Source: Bacteroidaceae bacterium (lineage in GTDB: Bacteria > Bacteroidota > Bacteroidia > Bacteroidales > Bacteroidaceae). Taken from it: a stretch of 19,471 nt of DNA. Below the pieces are notes generated by a model that saw only the letters and a program-made list of their open reading frames with translations, did not search any database and was not told the DNA's origin. The stretch covers positions 1 through 19,471 of the forward strand of contig CAAGLA010000024.1 of NCBI GenBank assembly GCA_900770655.1. Reading direction: 5' to 3'. The position numbers and the translations under genes are program-made. Below are positions 8,662-16,633 of this stretch, piece after piece (the stretch's first letter is position 1; every line of letters starts with the position of its first letter).

Positions 8662-9134
8662 GCCTTTTCTATGAGCACTGTCGCGTATGCAGTTATACCC
8701 TCCTTGCGCCCTTCAAAGCCAAGTTTTTCGGTCGTGGTTGCCTTAACAGAAATAGAGTCGGCATCTATTCCAAGCACCGATGCCATCACCTCCTGCATTG
8801 CAGGTATATGAGGATTGAGTTTAGGTGCCTGAGCCGCAACGGTAGCATCTATATTACCTATTTTGTACCCTTTCTCCTTAAGGAGTTCGCCTGTACGGCG
8901 AAGAAGTATTTTGCTGTCTATATTCAAGAATTCATCAGAGGTATCGGGAAACTGATAGCCTATATCGCGCAGATTGGCTGCTCCGAGCAACGCATCGCAT
9001 ATAGCGTGAATGAGCACATCGGCATCGGAGTGACCGGCAAGACCCAACTCGTATGGAACTTTTACGCCACCAATCCATAAATCCCTGTTCTCGACAAAGC
9101 GATGAACATCCATTCCAAATCCAACTCTTATCAT
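8658..9134 (-). CDS. ispF: 2-C-methyl-D-erythritol 2,4-cyclodiphosphate synthase
   Basis: IspF closes the cyclic diphosphate ring in the non-mevalonate (MEP) pathway, releasing CMP; the product leads to isopentenyl diphosphate. The 158 residues match family length. The zinc ligands are visible as D9-V-H11 in GFGMDVHRF and H43 in DVLIHAICDALLGA; AGHSDADV, DIGYQFPDT and KATTTEKLGFEGRKEGI (131-147) are family signatures. It lies 15 bp after porV and overlaps the metallophosphoesterase gene by 4 bp. An isoprenoid gene directly behind porU-porV is also, from memory, the arrangement in Porphyromonas gingivalis, which would make this an old linkage in the order. Confidence 0.97.
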   Translation of the reverse strand: MIRVGFGMDVHRFVENRDLWIGGVKVPYELGLAGHSDADVLIHAICDALLGAANLRDIGYQFPDTSDEFLNIDSKILLRRTGELLKEKGYKIGNIDATVAAQAPKLNPHIPAMQEVMASVLGIDADSISVKATTTEKLGFEGRKEGITAYATVLIEKA

Positions 9135-9149
9135 AATTGTATATTTGCT

Positions 9150-10346
9150 TTAACGTCTGAAAAGATCTTTCAAGCCATCGAGGTCGAATGACAAAGAGAA
9201 TCGCAGTGTCTGGTCGAGCGGGTTACTCTGTGCTGTAGATATGAGATAGGCAGCATCGAGCGAGAAGACACTCATTCTAAAGCCCGCACCCAGTGTGAAA
9301 TATTTGCGGTTTCCTTTATATTCATTTTCGTAGTGGTAACCGCCGCGAAGAGAGAACTGCTGGTTGTAGCAATACTCCACACCTACACCGCCGTATATCT
9401 CCTTGAGTTCTTCGCTGAAACCGCCCGGAGCATCGCTAAACGACTTAAAGATACCCGATATTGGTGAAATATCGTTATATCCTGTACTCTCGAGCCAAGT
9501 CTGGTATTCCGAGTAGTAGGAGTTATCGCCCTTTTCATAGCCATTTTCTTCGAGGAACTGGCTGTATGTGGGGCGAGTAGGAACCATAAGCTTGTTTATA
9601 TCGGCACTGAACGATATTGTATTGTATTCATCCAATGGAACAAGCAAAGAGGCACCTATGCGCAAGTTGGTTGGTATGAACTGATTGGTAGCTCCGTCGT
9701 CATAAGATATTTTCGTACCTATGTTCGATGCATTAAGACCCAAGCCCAAAAGGCACTCCCTGTCGCCAATAAAAAGATATTTATTATAGTAGAGAGCAAT
9801 ATCGGCTGCAAAGGCGCTTCCGGGCGTCATATCCTCGGCGTAGTTATATTGCAGGTCGCTATGTATGTAACGGAGCGCAATGGCTGCAGAAAACGTTTCG
9901 GACAACATTCGTGAATAGGCAACATCGAATGCCATTTCGTATGGCTTTATTGTCATTTCGTTTTCCACAAATACTTCGCCAAGCGAGAAGTATGTAAGCG
10001 ATGCACTCACGGCTGAATAATCGCCTATACGATAGAAACCTGCAAGGTTTATGAGGTCAATGTCACTTACCAGCTGACGCAGCCACGGGGTATATGACAT
10101 AGAGACACCGGCACGGGCTATATTGAACGGGTACTTTGCAGGGTTCCAATATTGCGAGTTGGCATCGGGCTCTGTTGCCACACCTACATCGCCAAGTGCA
10201 CCGGCACGCGCATCGGGGGCAATAGAGAGAGATGTTACACCTGTGTATATGGGATTAAACTGCTCTTTCTGAGCCAAAGCCGGCAAAGAGAGCAGAACCG
10301 ACAGTAAAACTACTGTAAATCTATTCTTCAACATTCCGTTTCTCAT
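9150..10346 (-). CDS. porV: Type IX secretion outer-membrane protein PorV (LptO)
   Basis: PorV is a FadL-like 14-strand outer-membrane barrel that collects T9SS cargo as it leaves the translocon and takes it to the PorU sortase on the cell surface; it is also linked to lipid A/A-LPS processing. The 398 residues carry a signal peptide (MLKNRFTVVLLSVLLSLPALAQ) and the family opening TGVTSLSIAPDARAGALGDV followed by NSQYWNPAKYPF, which is highly characteristic. Alternating strands continue to the end (TLRFSLSFDLDGLKDLFRR). The first ATG at 10346 is used; ATG at 10334 gives the neater signal peptide. It lies 57 bp downstream of porU, a gap holding a short hairpin, and 15 bp ahead of ispF. Confidence 0.95.
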   Translation of the reverse strand: MRNGMLKNRFTVVLLSVLLSLPALAQKEQFNPIYTGVTSLSIAPDARAGALGDVGVATEPDANSQYWNPAKYPFNIARAGVSMSYTPWLRQLVSDIDLINLAGFYRIGDYSAVSASLTYFSLGEVFVENEMTIKPYEMAFDVAYSRMLSETFSAAIALRYIHSDLQYNYAEDMTPGSAFAADIALYYNKYLFIGDRECLLGLGLNASNIGTKISYDDGATNQFIPTNLRIGASLLVPLDEYNTISFSADINKLMVPTRPTYSQFLEENGYEKGDNSYYSEYQTWLESTGYNDISPISGIFKSFSDAPGGFSEELKEIYGGVGVEYCYNQQFSLRGGYHYENEYKGNRKYFTLGAGFRMSVFSLDAAYLISTAQSNPLDQTLRFSLSFDLDGLKDLFRR

Positions 10347-10362
10347 TTATTCAGTTTATAGG

Positions 10363-10376
10363 GGCATATTGATGCC
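10363..10376 (-). other. Short inverted repeat in the porU-porV gap
   Basis: GGCAT (10363-10367), four-base loop ATTG, ATGCC (10372-10376): a 5-bp perfect stem in the 57-bp gap between porU and porV. No T-run follows on the minus strand strong enough to make it a terminator. It might be a processing or stability element in the transcript, or chance. Confidence 0.3.
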
Positions 10377-10403
10377 GATGTTATTATATAACTTAAAAAA
10401 CCT

Positions 10404-13400
10404 TTATTTATTGTTTATTACCACAATTTTAATTGTCTTTGAGGATGACACCGCACCGCCGGTGGCTATATATACACGCGCCAGATATACACCGGTGGGC
10501 AAAGGTTTGCCATCGTTTACCGTACCGTTCCACATATAGCGGTACTCAAAGCCATCGCACACAGCTGTTTGTGTATTGCTCCATAGTATCTGACCCTGAA
10601 AATTAAAGACATCTATTGTCACTTCCAGCTCGCTTTGCGGGCGGTTATGCTCTATTATGAATTCCGAAGAGCCTCCTACGACCACAGGCGAAGGGTTTAC
10701 CTTAACAGAGACAAATTCGGGTGCAAGAGTGGGCTCGACGAAGAACGATATTGTTGCAGCAGAGGAGTTATTGAACAAATCCCAAGCACGCAATATAAGA
10801 GTGTGTTCGCCGGGCGCAAGAGGACTTAGAGGCAATGCTATTGTACCACGGGTGTAGTCGCCCACAACCGGTGTATACAGCGAGTTAAGATTATAGGTAT
10901 GCGCGGGGCTGTTGTCTACAATAGCCATAATATCGTGCCCGACACCTGTGCCCACAGTATTTATTCCGTTTTCATCGAACAATTCCACCAAAAGACAAGG
11001 TGTAGAATTCACCTCGTCGCCATTGACGAACGAAGGGCTATTCAGATACATCTTTATTTCGGGGCCCTTTGAATCGTTTACATAATCCTGAGCCGTACCG
11101 CCAATTACAAAGTTGTCGTAAATGCCCTGCGCTGAATATGTGAAAGAGGAGTCAACAGCAAAAAGATTCAACATTCCTTGCGCATCGCTATAGCTGATAT
11201 CCATTGGGATAGGTATTCTTATAGAGAAACGGCCGTTTACTATAGAGTCGCTGCCGGCAAAGAGTTTTTTATTGTAGGCGGTGTATTCATAGGCACCCAA
11301 GCCCGTATTGTCACGAGTTGTAACAACTTGTGCACAGTCGAAGAGTGTCGGGTATATTACACCGGTAAAATCATTGGCAAGTTCCCCGCCACGGTTAACC
11401 ACACGACCCTCAATTTCAAGGATTGAACCGGCCGACACGGAAGAGAGCGTTTCGGCACCCACGCCGTTAAATTGTTCTATAACAAATTTATATTCAGGCG
11501 TCTTAAGGGCAACGGCAGGGTCACCCAATATTACATATTGCAGTTTATTCTCACTCAAATCGGTTCCGCGCGACACAACATTACACTTTGCCCTACGTGA
11601 AGCATCTCCCACTGCCACACGTTTCCCGGTATTTGCCGACTCCAGTACAATCTTCGAGAACTCCTTGTTTATTACCGAGTTATAGGACTGCATAACAGTA
11701 CGGGTAGTAGTAAAAAGCCCCACGGCCCCACCCTCCGGGTTGAGTATTGCCGCTTCGGCTACTGAGTTGTCGCCCATATCAAAAGGACCGATATCGCACG
11801 AAGCTGTTACCCAGAATGGCAAGCGCGGCGATTTAAGAGCCGCCATATCAGAGGCTTTCCAAGTCATTTCGTGTGCAAGGAGGTTAGCACTGCCGTGACC
11901 TGAATAATTAACGATGAGAGCACCCTCGTTAAGCCTGTCATAAATTGCCTGAGTGACAAGAGGGTAACGGTTTCCCGACGCCGATACCTCCATTGGATAA
12001 TCGTCCCAATATATGCGGTCAACAATGTACGACGGGAAATTGCGTTCCATAACAAAAGCTATGCTATCGGCATCCTTCATATGCTGGTTAGGCATATTGA
12101 CGTCGCCGTCGTCACCAAGCAAAGCCACAACATTCTGCCACGGACCGGCATTTTCATTGCGCATATAGGCTATTGTCTTGTCTACCACAGCATTGGCCTC
12201 AATAACAGACTGAGCGGGAATTCGGCCAACGCCTATATCGACCTTGTCGCGTATGTGGTTGCGCCCTTCGTTATCGTCGAGGAACCCCATATAGTCCTCG
12301 AGCACATAGGAACGTACGGCATCGACCGAATTCAACGATTCGTAGCATAGCAGATAATCGTCCTGATTACGGCCGGGGAAGGTCAACAGGCGATTGTCGT
12401 ACCAGCCGTCGCCGAACAAAAGAAGATATTTAGGAGCATCGTCAACCCCAGCTGCACGGTCGTAAAGCATCTTCATAAACCGGCGGTAGGCGGTAACATC
12501 GGGAGTTCCCGAAGAGAACTCGTTGTATATTTGCTGCGCGGTGAGCACAACCACAGAAAGGTTATCCATTGAGCGATGCGCTTCGGCAAGACGCTCGGCC
12601 GCCGGCAGGAATTTTCCGTTAGACGGCACTATTATAACCATATCGGCCTGCTCTATTGCGTGCAGGTTCTGGTTCTGTACCTCGCCCATAACTTTTACCT
12701 GAGGGAATGTGCCTTTAACATTCACCGCAACAAGTTCCGTGCTTCTCCTTGCCGAGGCAACTACAGAGAACACATCGCCTGCAAGCGAGCCTTGCAGTTC
12801 TTTTATTTCAGCAGCATTGCTGACATCCCACACCCGGGTATTTGCATTACAACCCGCTATACGGTAGGTGGCAAAGCCGCCCGAAGCGTTACCGCGGAAA
12901 GAGGTTTGCGAACCGGCAAGGGAGAGAGCTGCCGTGTAGTTCAAACGAATATAGTCAAGAAAACCGCTTACGCTGTTGTCCGATGTCGTATGGGTCAATT
13001 TCACGACCGGGTTATCGGCAAGAGAAGAAGAAACCGTAAAACTCCCTTCGGCAATTTTTCCCACCTCGCTCGACACACACCTGCCCACACTAAGGCTACC
13101 CAACGACTCGTTATTCAACGTAACCGCCACACGGCTCATTGCAACGCCATTGGTTGCAAAGGAGAGGTCTACCAAGCCCTCTCCTCCGGCCACATTTGCA
13201 GCCGGCAATTTGTAACTTACTGAACGGCCCTGAGAGTAATCGTAGCTATCCACAAGCACGCGGCCGTATGAACAGAGACTCTTTTCGTCCTTTTCGTACA
13301 ATGCATAGGCAGGGTATGTCGTAATTTCGGCCGACGGTGCTGCTGTAACATTCTCTTTAGGAAAAGCAAGAGGTTCGGCATCACTTTCTGTCAGGAAGTA

Positions 13401-14144
13401 GCAACCGTAACGAGAATAGACGTTCTGCGTATGGATATAGCGGTCCGAAAGATATTCCCATTTGACGGTTCCATTAGCATAGAAGAGCATATAGTCGCTT
13501 TCGCGCCACAAAGGGACCTCACAAAGGTCGTCGTGAAGAGAGGCCAGCCCGGTTTCGGGCAACATATGGCCGCCATAACCGTAGAGCCTAACCTTTTCGG
13601 GGGTTGAAAAACCCATTCTACGGAGTTCGGCGTGCGTTATCTTATGCACTCCATTATCCTCGACTGCAATACGTACCCATTTACCGGTAGAGAGCACCGA
13701 TGATGCCGCATACCTTTCTGCCACATTTTCGGCCGATGCAGCACGACGCGGCAACGGAGTGCGGTCTACAACCAGTTTGTAGGAATCTATGCAGAAATAA
13801 TCACCGCCGCGCTGAACAACAGGCAGGAAAGCCATATCGAGTTGAGGGACTTTGGCCTGCACACCCACATAGCATTCCACAAACGGCATTTCGGGCAAAG
13901 CACCATACTTTTCGGCAATACCGTAGCGGGTAATTTCCGCTGCAGTCATTTTCCTCAGGTCGGGGAACTCAATATGGGCCGAATAGCTGTATGAGGCATA
14001 ATCGGCCGGCAGTTCCACAACTGCCGTACACTCAGGCAAAATAGAATCGCTGCGGGAACCGGCCCAGTCGACAGAGACGAACTGCGCCTGAGCCACTGTG
14101 GCGACAAGAACAAACAGAGAGAAATATATCTTTTTTATGTCCAT
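10404..14144 (-). CDS. porU: Type IX secretion system sortase PorU (C25 gingipain-like peptidase)
   Basis: PorU is the cell-surface cysteine protease that removes the C-terminal domain from T9SS cargo and joins the new end to anionic lipopolysaccharide. The 1246 residues hold a signal peptide (MDIKKIYFSLFVLVATVAQAQ), an N-terminal prodomain-like region (about 22-480), a C25 peptidase domain (about 490-860), beta-sandwich domains, and a C-terminal sorting-domain-like region with PLPTGVYLARVYIATGG near the end. Catalytic residues are visible: His750 in NYSGHGSANL and Cys783 in WVTASCDIGPFD. They are 33 residues apart, the same spacing as His211/Cys244 of gingipain RgpB, so the enzyme should be active. 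The gene sits 5 bp behind the FAH-family gene and directly ahead of porV, its functional partner. Confidence 0.95.
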   Translation of the reverse strand: MDIKKIYFSLFVLVATVAQAQFVSVDWAGSRSDSILPECTAVVELPADYASYSYSAHIEFPDLRKMTAAEITRYGIAEKYGALPEMPFVECYVGVQAKVPQLDMAFLPVVQRGGDYFCIDSYKLVVDRTPLPRRAASAENVAERYAASSVLSTGKWVRIAVEDNGVHKITHAELRRMGFSTPEKVRLYGYGGHMLPETGLASLHDDLCEVPLWRESDYMLFYANGTVKWEYLSDRYIHTQNVYSRYGCYFLTESDAEPLAFPKENVTAAPSAEITTYPAYALYEKDEKSLCSYGRVLVDSYDYSQGRSVSYKLPAANVAGGEGLVDLSFATNGVAMSRVAVTLNNESLGSLSVGRCVSSEVGKIAEGSFTVSSSLADNPVVKLTHTTSDNSVSGFLDYIRLNYTAALSLAGSQTSFRGNASGGFATYRIAGCNANTRVWDVSNAAEIKELQGSLAGDVFSVVASARRSTELVAVNVKGTFPQVKVMGEVQNQNLHAIEQADMVIIVPSNGKFLPAAERLAEAHRSMDNLSVVVLTAQQIYNEFSSGTPDVTAYRRFMKMLYDRAAGVDDAPKYLLLFGDGWYDNRLLTFPGRNQDDYLLCYESLNSVDAVRSYVLEDYMGFLDDNEGRNHIRDKVDIGVGRIPAQSVIEANAVVDKTIAYMRNENAGPWQNVVALLGDDGDVNMPNQHMKDADSIAFVMERNFPSYIVDRIYWDDYPMEVSASGNRYPLVTQAIYDRLNEGALIVNYSGHGSANLLAHEMTWKASDMAALKSPRLPFWVTASCDIGPFDMGDNSVAEAAILNPEGGAVGLFTTTRTVMQSYNSVINKEFSKIVLESANTGKRVAVGDASRRAKCNVVSRGTDLSENKLQYVILGDPAVALKTPEYKFVIEQFNGVGAETLSSVSAGSILEIEGRVVNRGGELANDFTGVIYPTLFDCAQVVTTRDNTGLGAYEYTAYNKKLFAGSDSIVNGRFSIRIPIPMDISYSDAQGMLNLFAVDSSFTYSAQGIYDNFVIGGTAQDYVNDSKGPEIKMYLNSPSFVNGDEVNSTPCLLVELFDENGINTVGTGVGHDIMAIVDNSPAHTYNLNSLYTPVVGDYTRGTIALPLSPLAPGEHTLILRAWDLFNNSSAATISFFVEPTLAPEFVSVKVNPSPVVVGGSSEFIIEHNRPQSELEVTIDVFNFQGQILWSNTQTAVCDGFEYRYMWNGTVNDGKPLPTGVYLARVYIATGGAVSSSKTIKIVVINNK

Positions 14145-14149
14145 AATTG

Positions 14150-14764
14150 TTAACGTACTTGAAAATCGAGCACCTTCTCTTCGCCAATATAGCCCTTCAG
14201 GCGGGTTCCTATAGAAACCGGACCGCTACCTGCCGGAGTGCCGGTAAATATAAGGTCACCGGTTTTTAAAGTGCAGAAACGGCTGACGTATGCAATTACC
14301 TCGTCGACCGGGAAGAGCATTTGCGAAGTATTGGCGTGCTGCACCTCCTCATCGTCAATGGTCAGCGAGAAATCTATGTTGTTTATATCGTATGCCTCTA
14401 TGGAGCGGAACTCTCCGAGCACAGCCGAGCTATCGAAACCTTTGCTGAGTTCCCACGGTGAGCCGGACTCTATTAATTGCCTTTGCAGGTCACGGGCTGT
14501 GAAGTCTATGCCCACTGTAATGGCGTCGTAGTAGCGGTGTGCAAAACGTGCCGGGATACTCTTCCCCAGTTTGTTTATGCGCACAACAAGTTCGGCCTCG
14601 TAATCGACACGACCAAGAAAATCGGGCACATAGAAGTGCTTGCCATTCTTGGTTATGGCAGAATCGGGCTTCATAAAAATCATTGGAACAGAGGGTTTTT
14701 CCGTTGTTCCATCAAATTCGAGTGCGTGAGAGGCGTAGTTCTTTCCTACTGCTATAATCTTCAT
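14150..14764 (-). CDS. Fumarylacetoacetate hydrolase family protein
   Basis: The 204-residue protein is a single FAH catalytic domain, the size seen in small bacterial members that act as acylpyruvate hydrolases or oxaloacetate decarboxylases. It opens MKIIAVGKNYASHALEF. Metal ligands are visible: E56 and E58 in RVDYEAELVVRI and D87 in VGIDFTARDLQ; SKGFDSSAVLG and DLIFTGTPAGSGPV are further family motifs. The exact substrate cannot be read from sequence. The ATG overlaps the rex stop (ATGA at 14761-14764) and porU starts 5 bp after its stop, so it is expressed with both. From memory a similar gene precedes porU in Porphyromonas gingivalis, but no role in secretion is known to me. Confidence 0.93.
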   Translation of the reverse strand: MKIIAVGKNYASHALEFDGTTEKPSVPMIFMKPDSAITKNGKHFYVPDFLGRVDYEAELVVRINKLGKSIPARFAHRYYDAITVGIDFTARDLQRQLIESGSPWELSKGFDSSAVLGEFRSIEAYDINNIDFSLTIDDEEVQHANTSQMLFPVDEVIAYVSRFCTLKTGDLIFTGTPAGSGPVSIGTRLKGYIGEEKVLDFQVR

Positions 14765-15432
14765 TTTCTTGCCGGTTTTAGGTCGTCTTCTTCGGCCAGC
14801 CCTTCGAGACGGTTGAACATAAGTGACAAATGGGCATAGAGCGAGGTGTTCTGCACCACAATATTTTCGGGCACCTTAATGCGCAGGGGTGTAAAATTCC
14901 ATATAGCCTTTATGCCCCACACCACCATTTTGTCGGCAACTTCCTGTGCACGGTCAATAGGCACGGTCAATATCCCAATCTTCACATTGTGGCGTTTCAT
15001 CTTCGATTCGAGTTCGTTTATATGATAGACAGGAATACCCGCCACGCTATGGTCTATTATGCGCGGGTTGGTGTCAAAGGCCGCTACCACTTCGAGGCCG
15101 AACTGTTTAAGGCCTGAATCGTTGAGAAGTGCGCTGCCAAGCCTGCCTGCACCAAAAAGAAAAGCTTTGTGAAGACGGGTAAAGCCGAGAAAATCTTCCA
15201 GAACCTCGAGCAGATTATCAATTTCGTAGCCCACACGGGTGCGCCCGACAATGTTTACACAAGAGAGGTCCTTGGCTATTTGCGAGGCAACGATATTTGT
15301 CTCTTTCGACAGGCGCGTCGAAGAGACGTACAATTCACCACGCTGCTTAAGCAGGCGGCACACCGACAGATACCACGGCAAACGGCGCAATGTAGGTTCG
15401 GGAACTTTTTCTATTCTTGTAGGTAAAGGCAT
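14761..15432 (-). CDS. rex: Redox-sensing transcriptional repressor Rex
   Basis: Rex dimers bind operator DNA when NADH is low and leave it when the NADH/NAD+ ratio rises, controlling fermentation and respiration genes. The 223 residues show an N-terminal winged-helix domain (about 8-80) with the family opening VPEPTLRRLPWYLSVCRLL, recognition region VASQIAKDLS and wing GRTRVGYEID. A Rossmann NAD(H) domain follows, with GAGRLG at 94-99 (family usual GVGNLG), AAFDTNP for cofactor specificity, and a C-terminal helix (SLYAHLSLMFNRLEGL) that is swapped between subunits. It is the first gene of the run FAH-porU-porV-ispF-metallophosphoesterase and overlaps FAH by 4 bp. A promoter with a full -7 match lies about 35 bp upstream, and an inverted repeat beyond it could be an operator. 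Confidence 0.95.
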   Translation of the reverse strand: MPLPTRIEKVPEPTLRRLPWYLSVCRLLKQRGELYVSSTRLSKETNIVASQIAKDLSCVNIVGRTRVGYEIDNLLEVLEDFLGFTRLHKAFLFGAGRLGSALLNDSGLKQFGLEVVAAFDTNPRIIDHSVAGIPVYHINELESKMKRHNVKIGILTVPIDRAQEVADKMVVWGIKAIWNFTPLRIKVPENIVVQNTSLYAHLSLMFNRLEGLAEEDDLKPARK

Positions 15433-15465
15433 ATTTTCGCGCGTAAAAGTAATATATAAACGTTA

Positions 15466-15496
15466 CAAATTTAAGGTTATTTTACGAAGAGATAAA
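15466..15496 (-). promoter_or_regulatory. Promoter of the rex-porU-porV operon
   Basis: On the minus strand TAAATTTG (15473 to 15466) matches the Bacteroidota -7 consensus TAnnTTTG exactly, and TTTA (15496 to 15493) stands 19 bp upstream as a 3-of-4 match to the -33 TTTG. The predicted start of transcription is near 15462, leaving a leader of about 30 nt before the rex ATG. This is motif-based inference. Confidence 0.55.
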
Positions 15497-15498
15497 AT

Positions 15499-15529
15499 TT
15501 GTCGCAAAAATATTGTACCTTAGCGACAA
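15499..15529. promoter_or_regulatory. Inverted repeat between rex and the SUI1 gene, possible operator
   Basis: TTGTCGC (15499-15505) and GCGACAA (15523-15529) form a perfect 7-bp inverted repeat separated by 17 bp, midway between the divergent rex and SUI1 genes. The right arm touches a weak plus-strand -7 element, TACCTTAG (15516-15523), and the left arm lies just upstream of the rex -33. The TTGT...ACAA ends recall Rex operators, but those usually have about 6-8 bp between the arms, so Rex binding is only a suggestion. Confidence 0.4.
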
Positions 15530-15550
15530 CTTCAAAAAACACACTTTGTT

Positions 15551-15895
15551 ATGAGCTGTAAAAAGAACGACTGGAAAGATAGACTGAACATTGTATACTC
15601 TACCAACCCCAATTTCGCATATTCCACCGATGAAATGGAGGAAATTGAGACTCTTCCCAACGGGCAGCAGAAGCTTAGGGTGAGCATAGAAAAGAACCAC
15701 AGAGGCGGGAAAACGGTAACCATTGTAAAGAATTTTATAGGCACCGGCGACGACCTTAAGGAGCTTGGCAAAATGCTCAAGACCAAATGCGGTGTAGGCG
15801 GCAGTGCAAAAGATGGAGAGATTATTATTCAGGGCGATTTAAAGGAAAAAGTAATAGAATTGCTTAAAAAAGACGGGTATACCCAAACAAAATAG
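15551..15895 (+). CDS. SUI1/YciH-family translation initiation factor-like protein
   Basis: The 114-residue protein has a polar N-terminal tail (about 1-40) and a SUI1 (eIF1-like) domain over the rest: LRVSIEKNHRGGKTVTIVKNFIGTG, a helix DDLKELGKMLKTKCGVGGSAKDG, and the closing strand EIIIQGDLKEKVIELLKKDGY. Bacterial members (YciH in Escherichia coli) are thought to influence start-site choice or translation under stress; the role in Bacteroidota is not established to my knowledge. It is transcribed away from rex, with a weak -7 element about 30 bp upstream of the ATG, and is separated from pyrE by 89 bp that hold a further promoter, so it may be a single-gene unit. Confidence 0.93.
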   Translation: MSCKKNDWKDRLNIVYSTNPNFAYSTDEMEEIETLPNGQQKLRVSIEKNHRGGKTVTIVKNFIGTGDDLKELGKMLKTKCGVGGSAKDGEIIIQGDLKEKVIELLKKDGYTQTK

Positions 15896-15925
15896 ACAAA
15901 TACCGGAACTTTGAGCGACTATTTT

Positions 15926-15955
15926 TATATCTTCGCATTCTATATCTTTGCAATT
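15926..15955 (+). promoter_or_regulatory. Promoter region of pyrE with tandem 15-bp repeats
   Basis: Two imperfect 15-bp direct repeats follow each other: TATATCTTCGCATTC (15926-15940) and TATATCTTTGCAATT (15941-15955). The second contains TATCTTTG (15943-15950), a full match to the Bacteroidota -7 consensus; the first contains a one-mismatch version, TATCTTCG. No good TTTG stands 19-21 bp upstream of either; one at 15910-15913 is 14 and 29 bp away respectively. Predicted transcription start near 15954 gives a leader of about 30 nt to the pyrE ATG. Confidence 0.5.
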
Positions 15956-15984
15956 ATAAACGGAAACTTTAAAGATAAATTATT

Positions 15985-16629
15985 ATGGCAAACAAATCTA
16001 AACTCATTCTTGCAGCCGAACTGCTAAAAATAAAGGCTGTGAAACTACAACCGGAACAACCTTTCACTTGGGCTTCGGGCTGGAAGTCACCATTCTATTG
16101 CGACAACCGCAAGACACTTTCATTCCCCGAACTGCGTACAAGGGTTAAGCTTGGACTGGCCAATCTTATTCTCGAGGAGTTCCCCGAAGCCGATATTGTA
16201 GCAGGTGTAGCTACAGGAGCCATTGCTCAGGGCGCACTTGTTGCCGAAGAGCTTGGCAAGCCTTTTGTGTATGTGCGCCCAAAAGCTAAGGACCACGGAC
16301 TTGGCAACCAGATTGAGGGCGATGTCCAGCCCGGAGCAAAGGTTGTGGTTATAGAAGACCTTGTATCTACCGGTTTGAGTAGCCTTAAGGCTGTTGACGC
16401 ATTGCGCGCTGCCGGTGTAGAGGTGGTAGGTATGGTTGCATCGTTCACATACGGTTTCAACGTAGCTACAGAGGCTTTTGCAAAGGCCGGTGTAAAGCTT
16501 ATTACACTTACAGACTACGAGGCCGTGCTTGAGGCCGCAAAAGAGACAGGTTATATAACAGAAGAGGTTATGCCCACACTCCAAGAGTGGCGCGCCAACC
16601 CTTCGGAGTGGAGAAACGATTTGAAATAA
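15985..16629 (+). CDS. pyrE: Orotate phosphoribosyltransferase
   Basis: PyrE joins orotate to PRPP to make orotidine monophosphate, the fifth step of pyrimidine synthesis. The 214 residues have family length. The type I phosphoribosyltransferase PRPP-binding motif is VVVIEDLVSTGLSS (about 120-133, acidic pair E124-D125), and the flexible catalytic loop is VYVRPKAKDHGLGNQIEG (about 96-112), with R98, K100, K102 and H104. The orotate-contacting front FTWASGWKSPFYCDNRK is also typical. It is the first gene of a tight plus-strand run: the SRPBCC gene starts 4 bp later, and argH follows. A promoter-like region lies directly upstream. No attenuator or PyrR-type leader is visible. Confidence 0.97.
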   Translation: MANKSKLILAAELLKIKAVKLQPEQPFTWASGWKSPFYCDNRKTLSFPELRTRVKLGLANLILEEFPEADIVAGVATGAIAQGALVAEELGKPFVYVRPKAKDHGLGNQIEGDVQPGAKVVVIEDLVSTGLSSLKAVDALRAAGVEVVGMVASFTYGFNVATEAFAKAGVKLITLTDYEAVLEAAKETGYITEEVMPTLQEWRANPSEWRNDLK

Positions 16630-16633
16630 AGCT

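Noticed and set aside
12576..13223. Plus-strand frame of 215 codons opposite porU
   Set aside because: Antisense to a well-supported conserved gene, composition rich in Arg/His/Cys with no recognisable motif; a shadow frame.
15551..15895. SUI1 domain as evidence of transfer from archaea or eukaryotes
   Set aside because: SUI1/YciH proteins are widespread in bacteria including Bacteroidota, and base use matches the neighbours.
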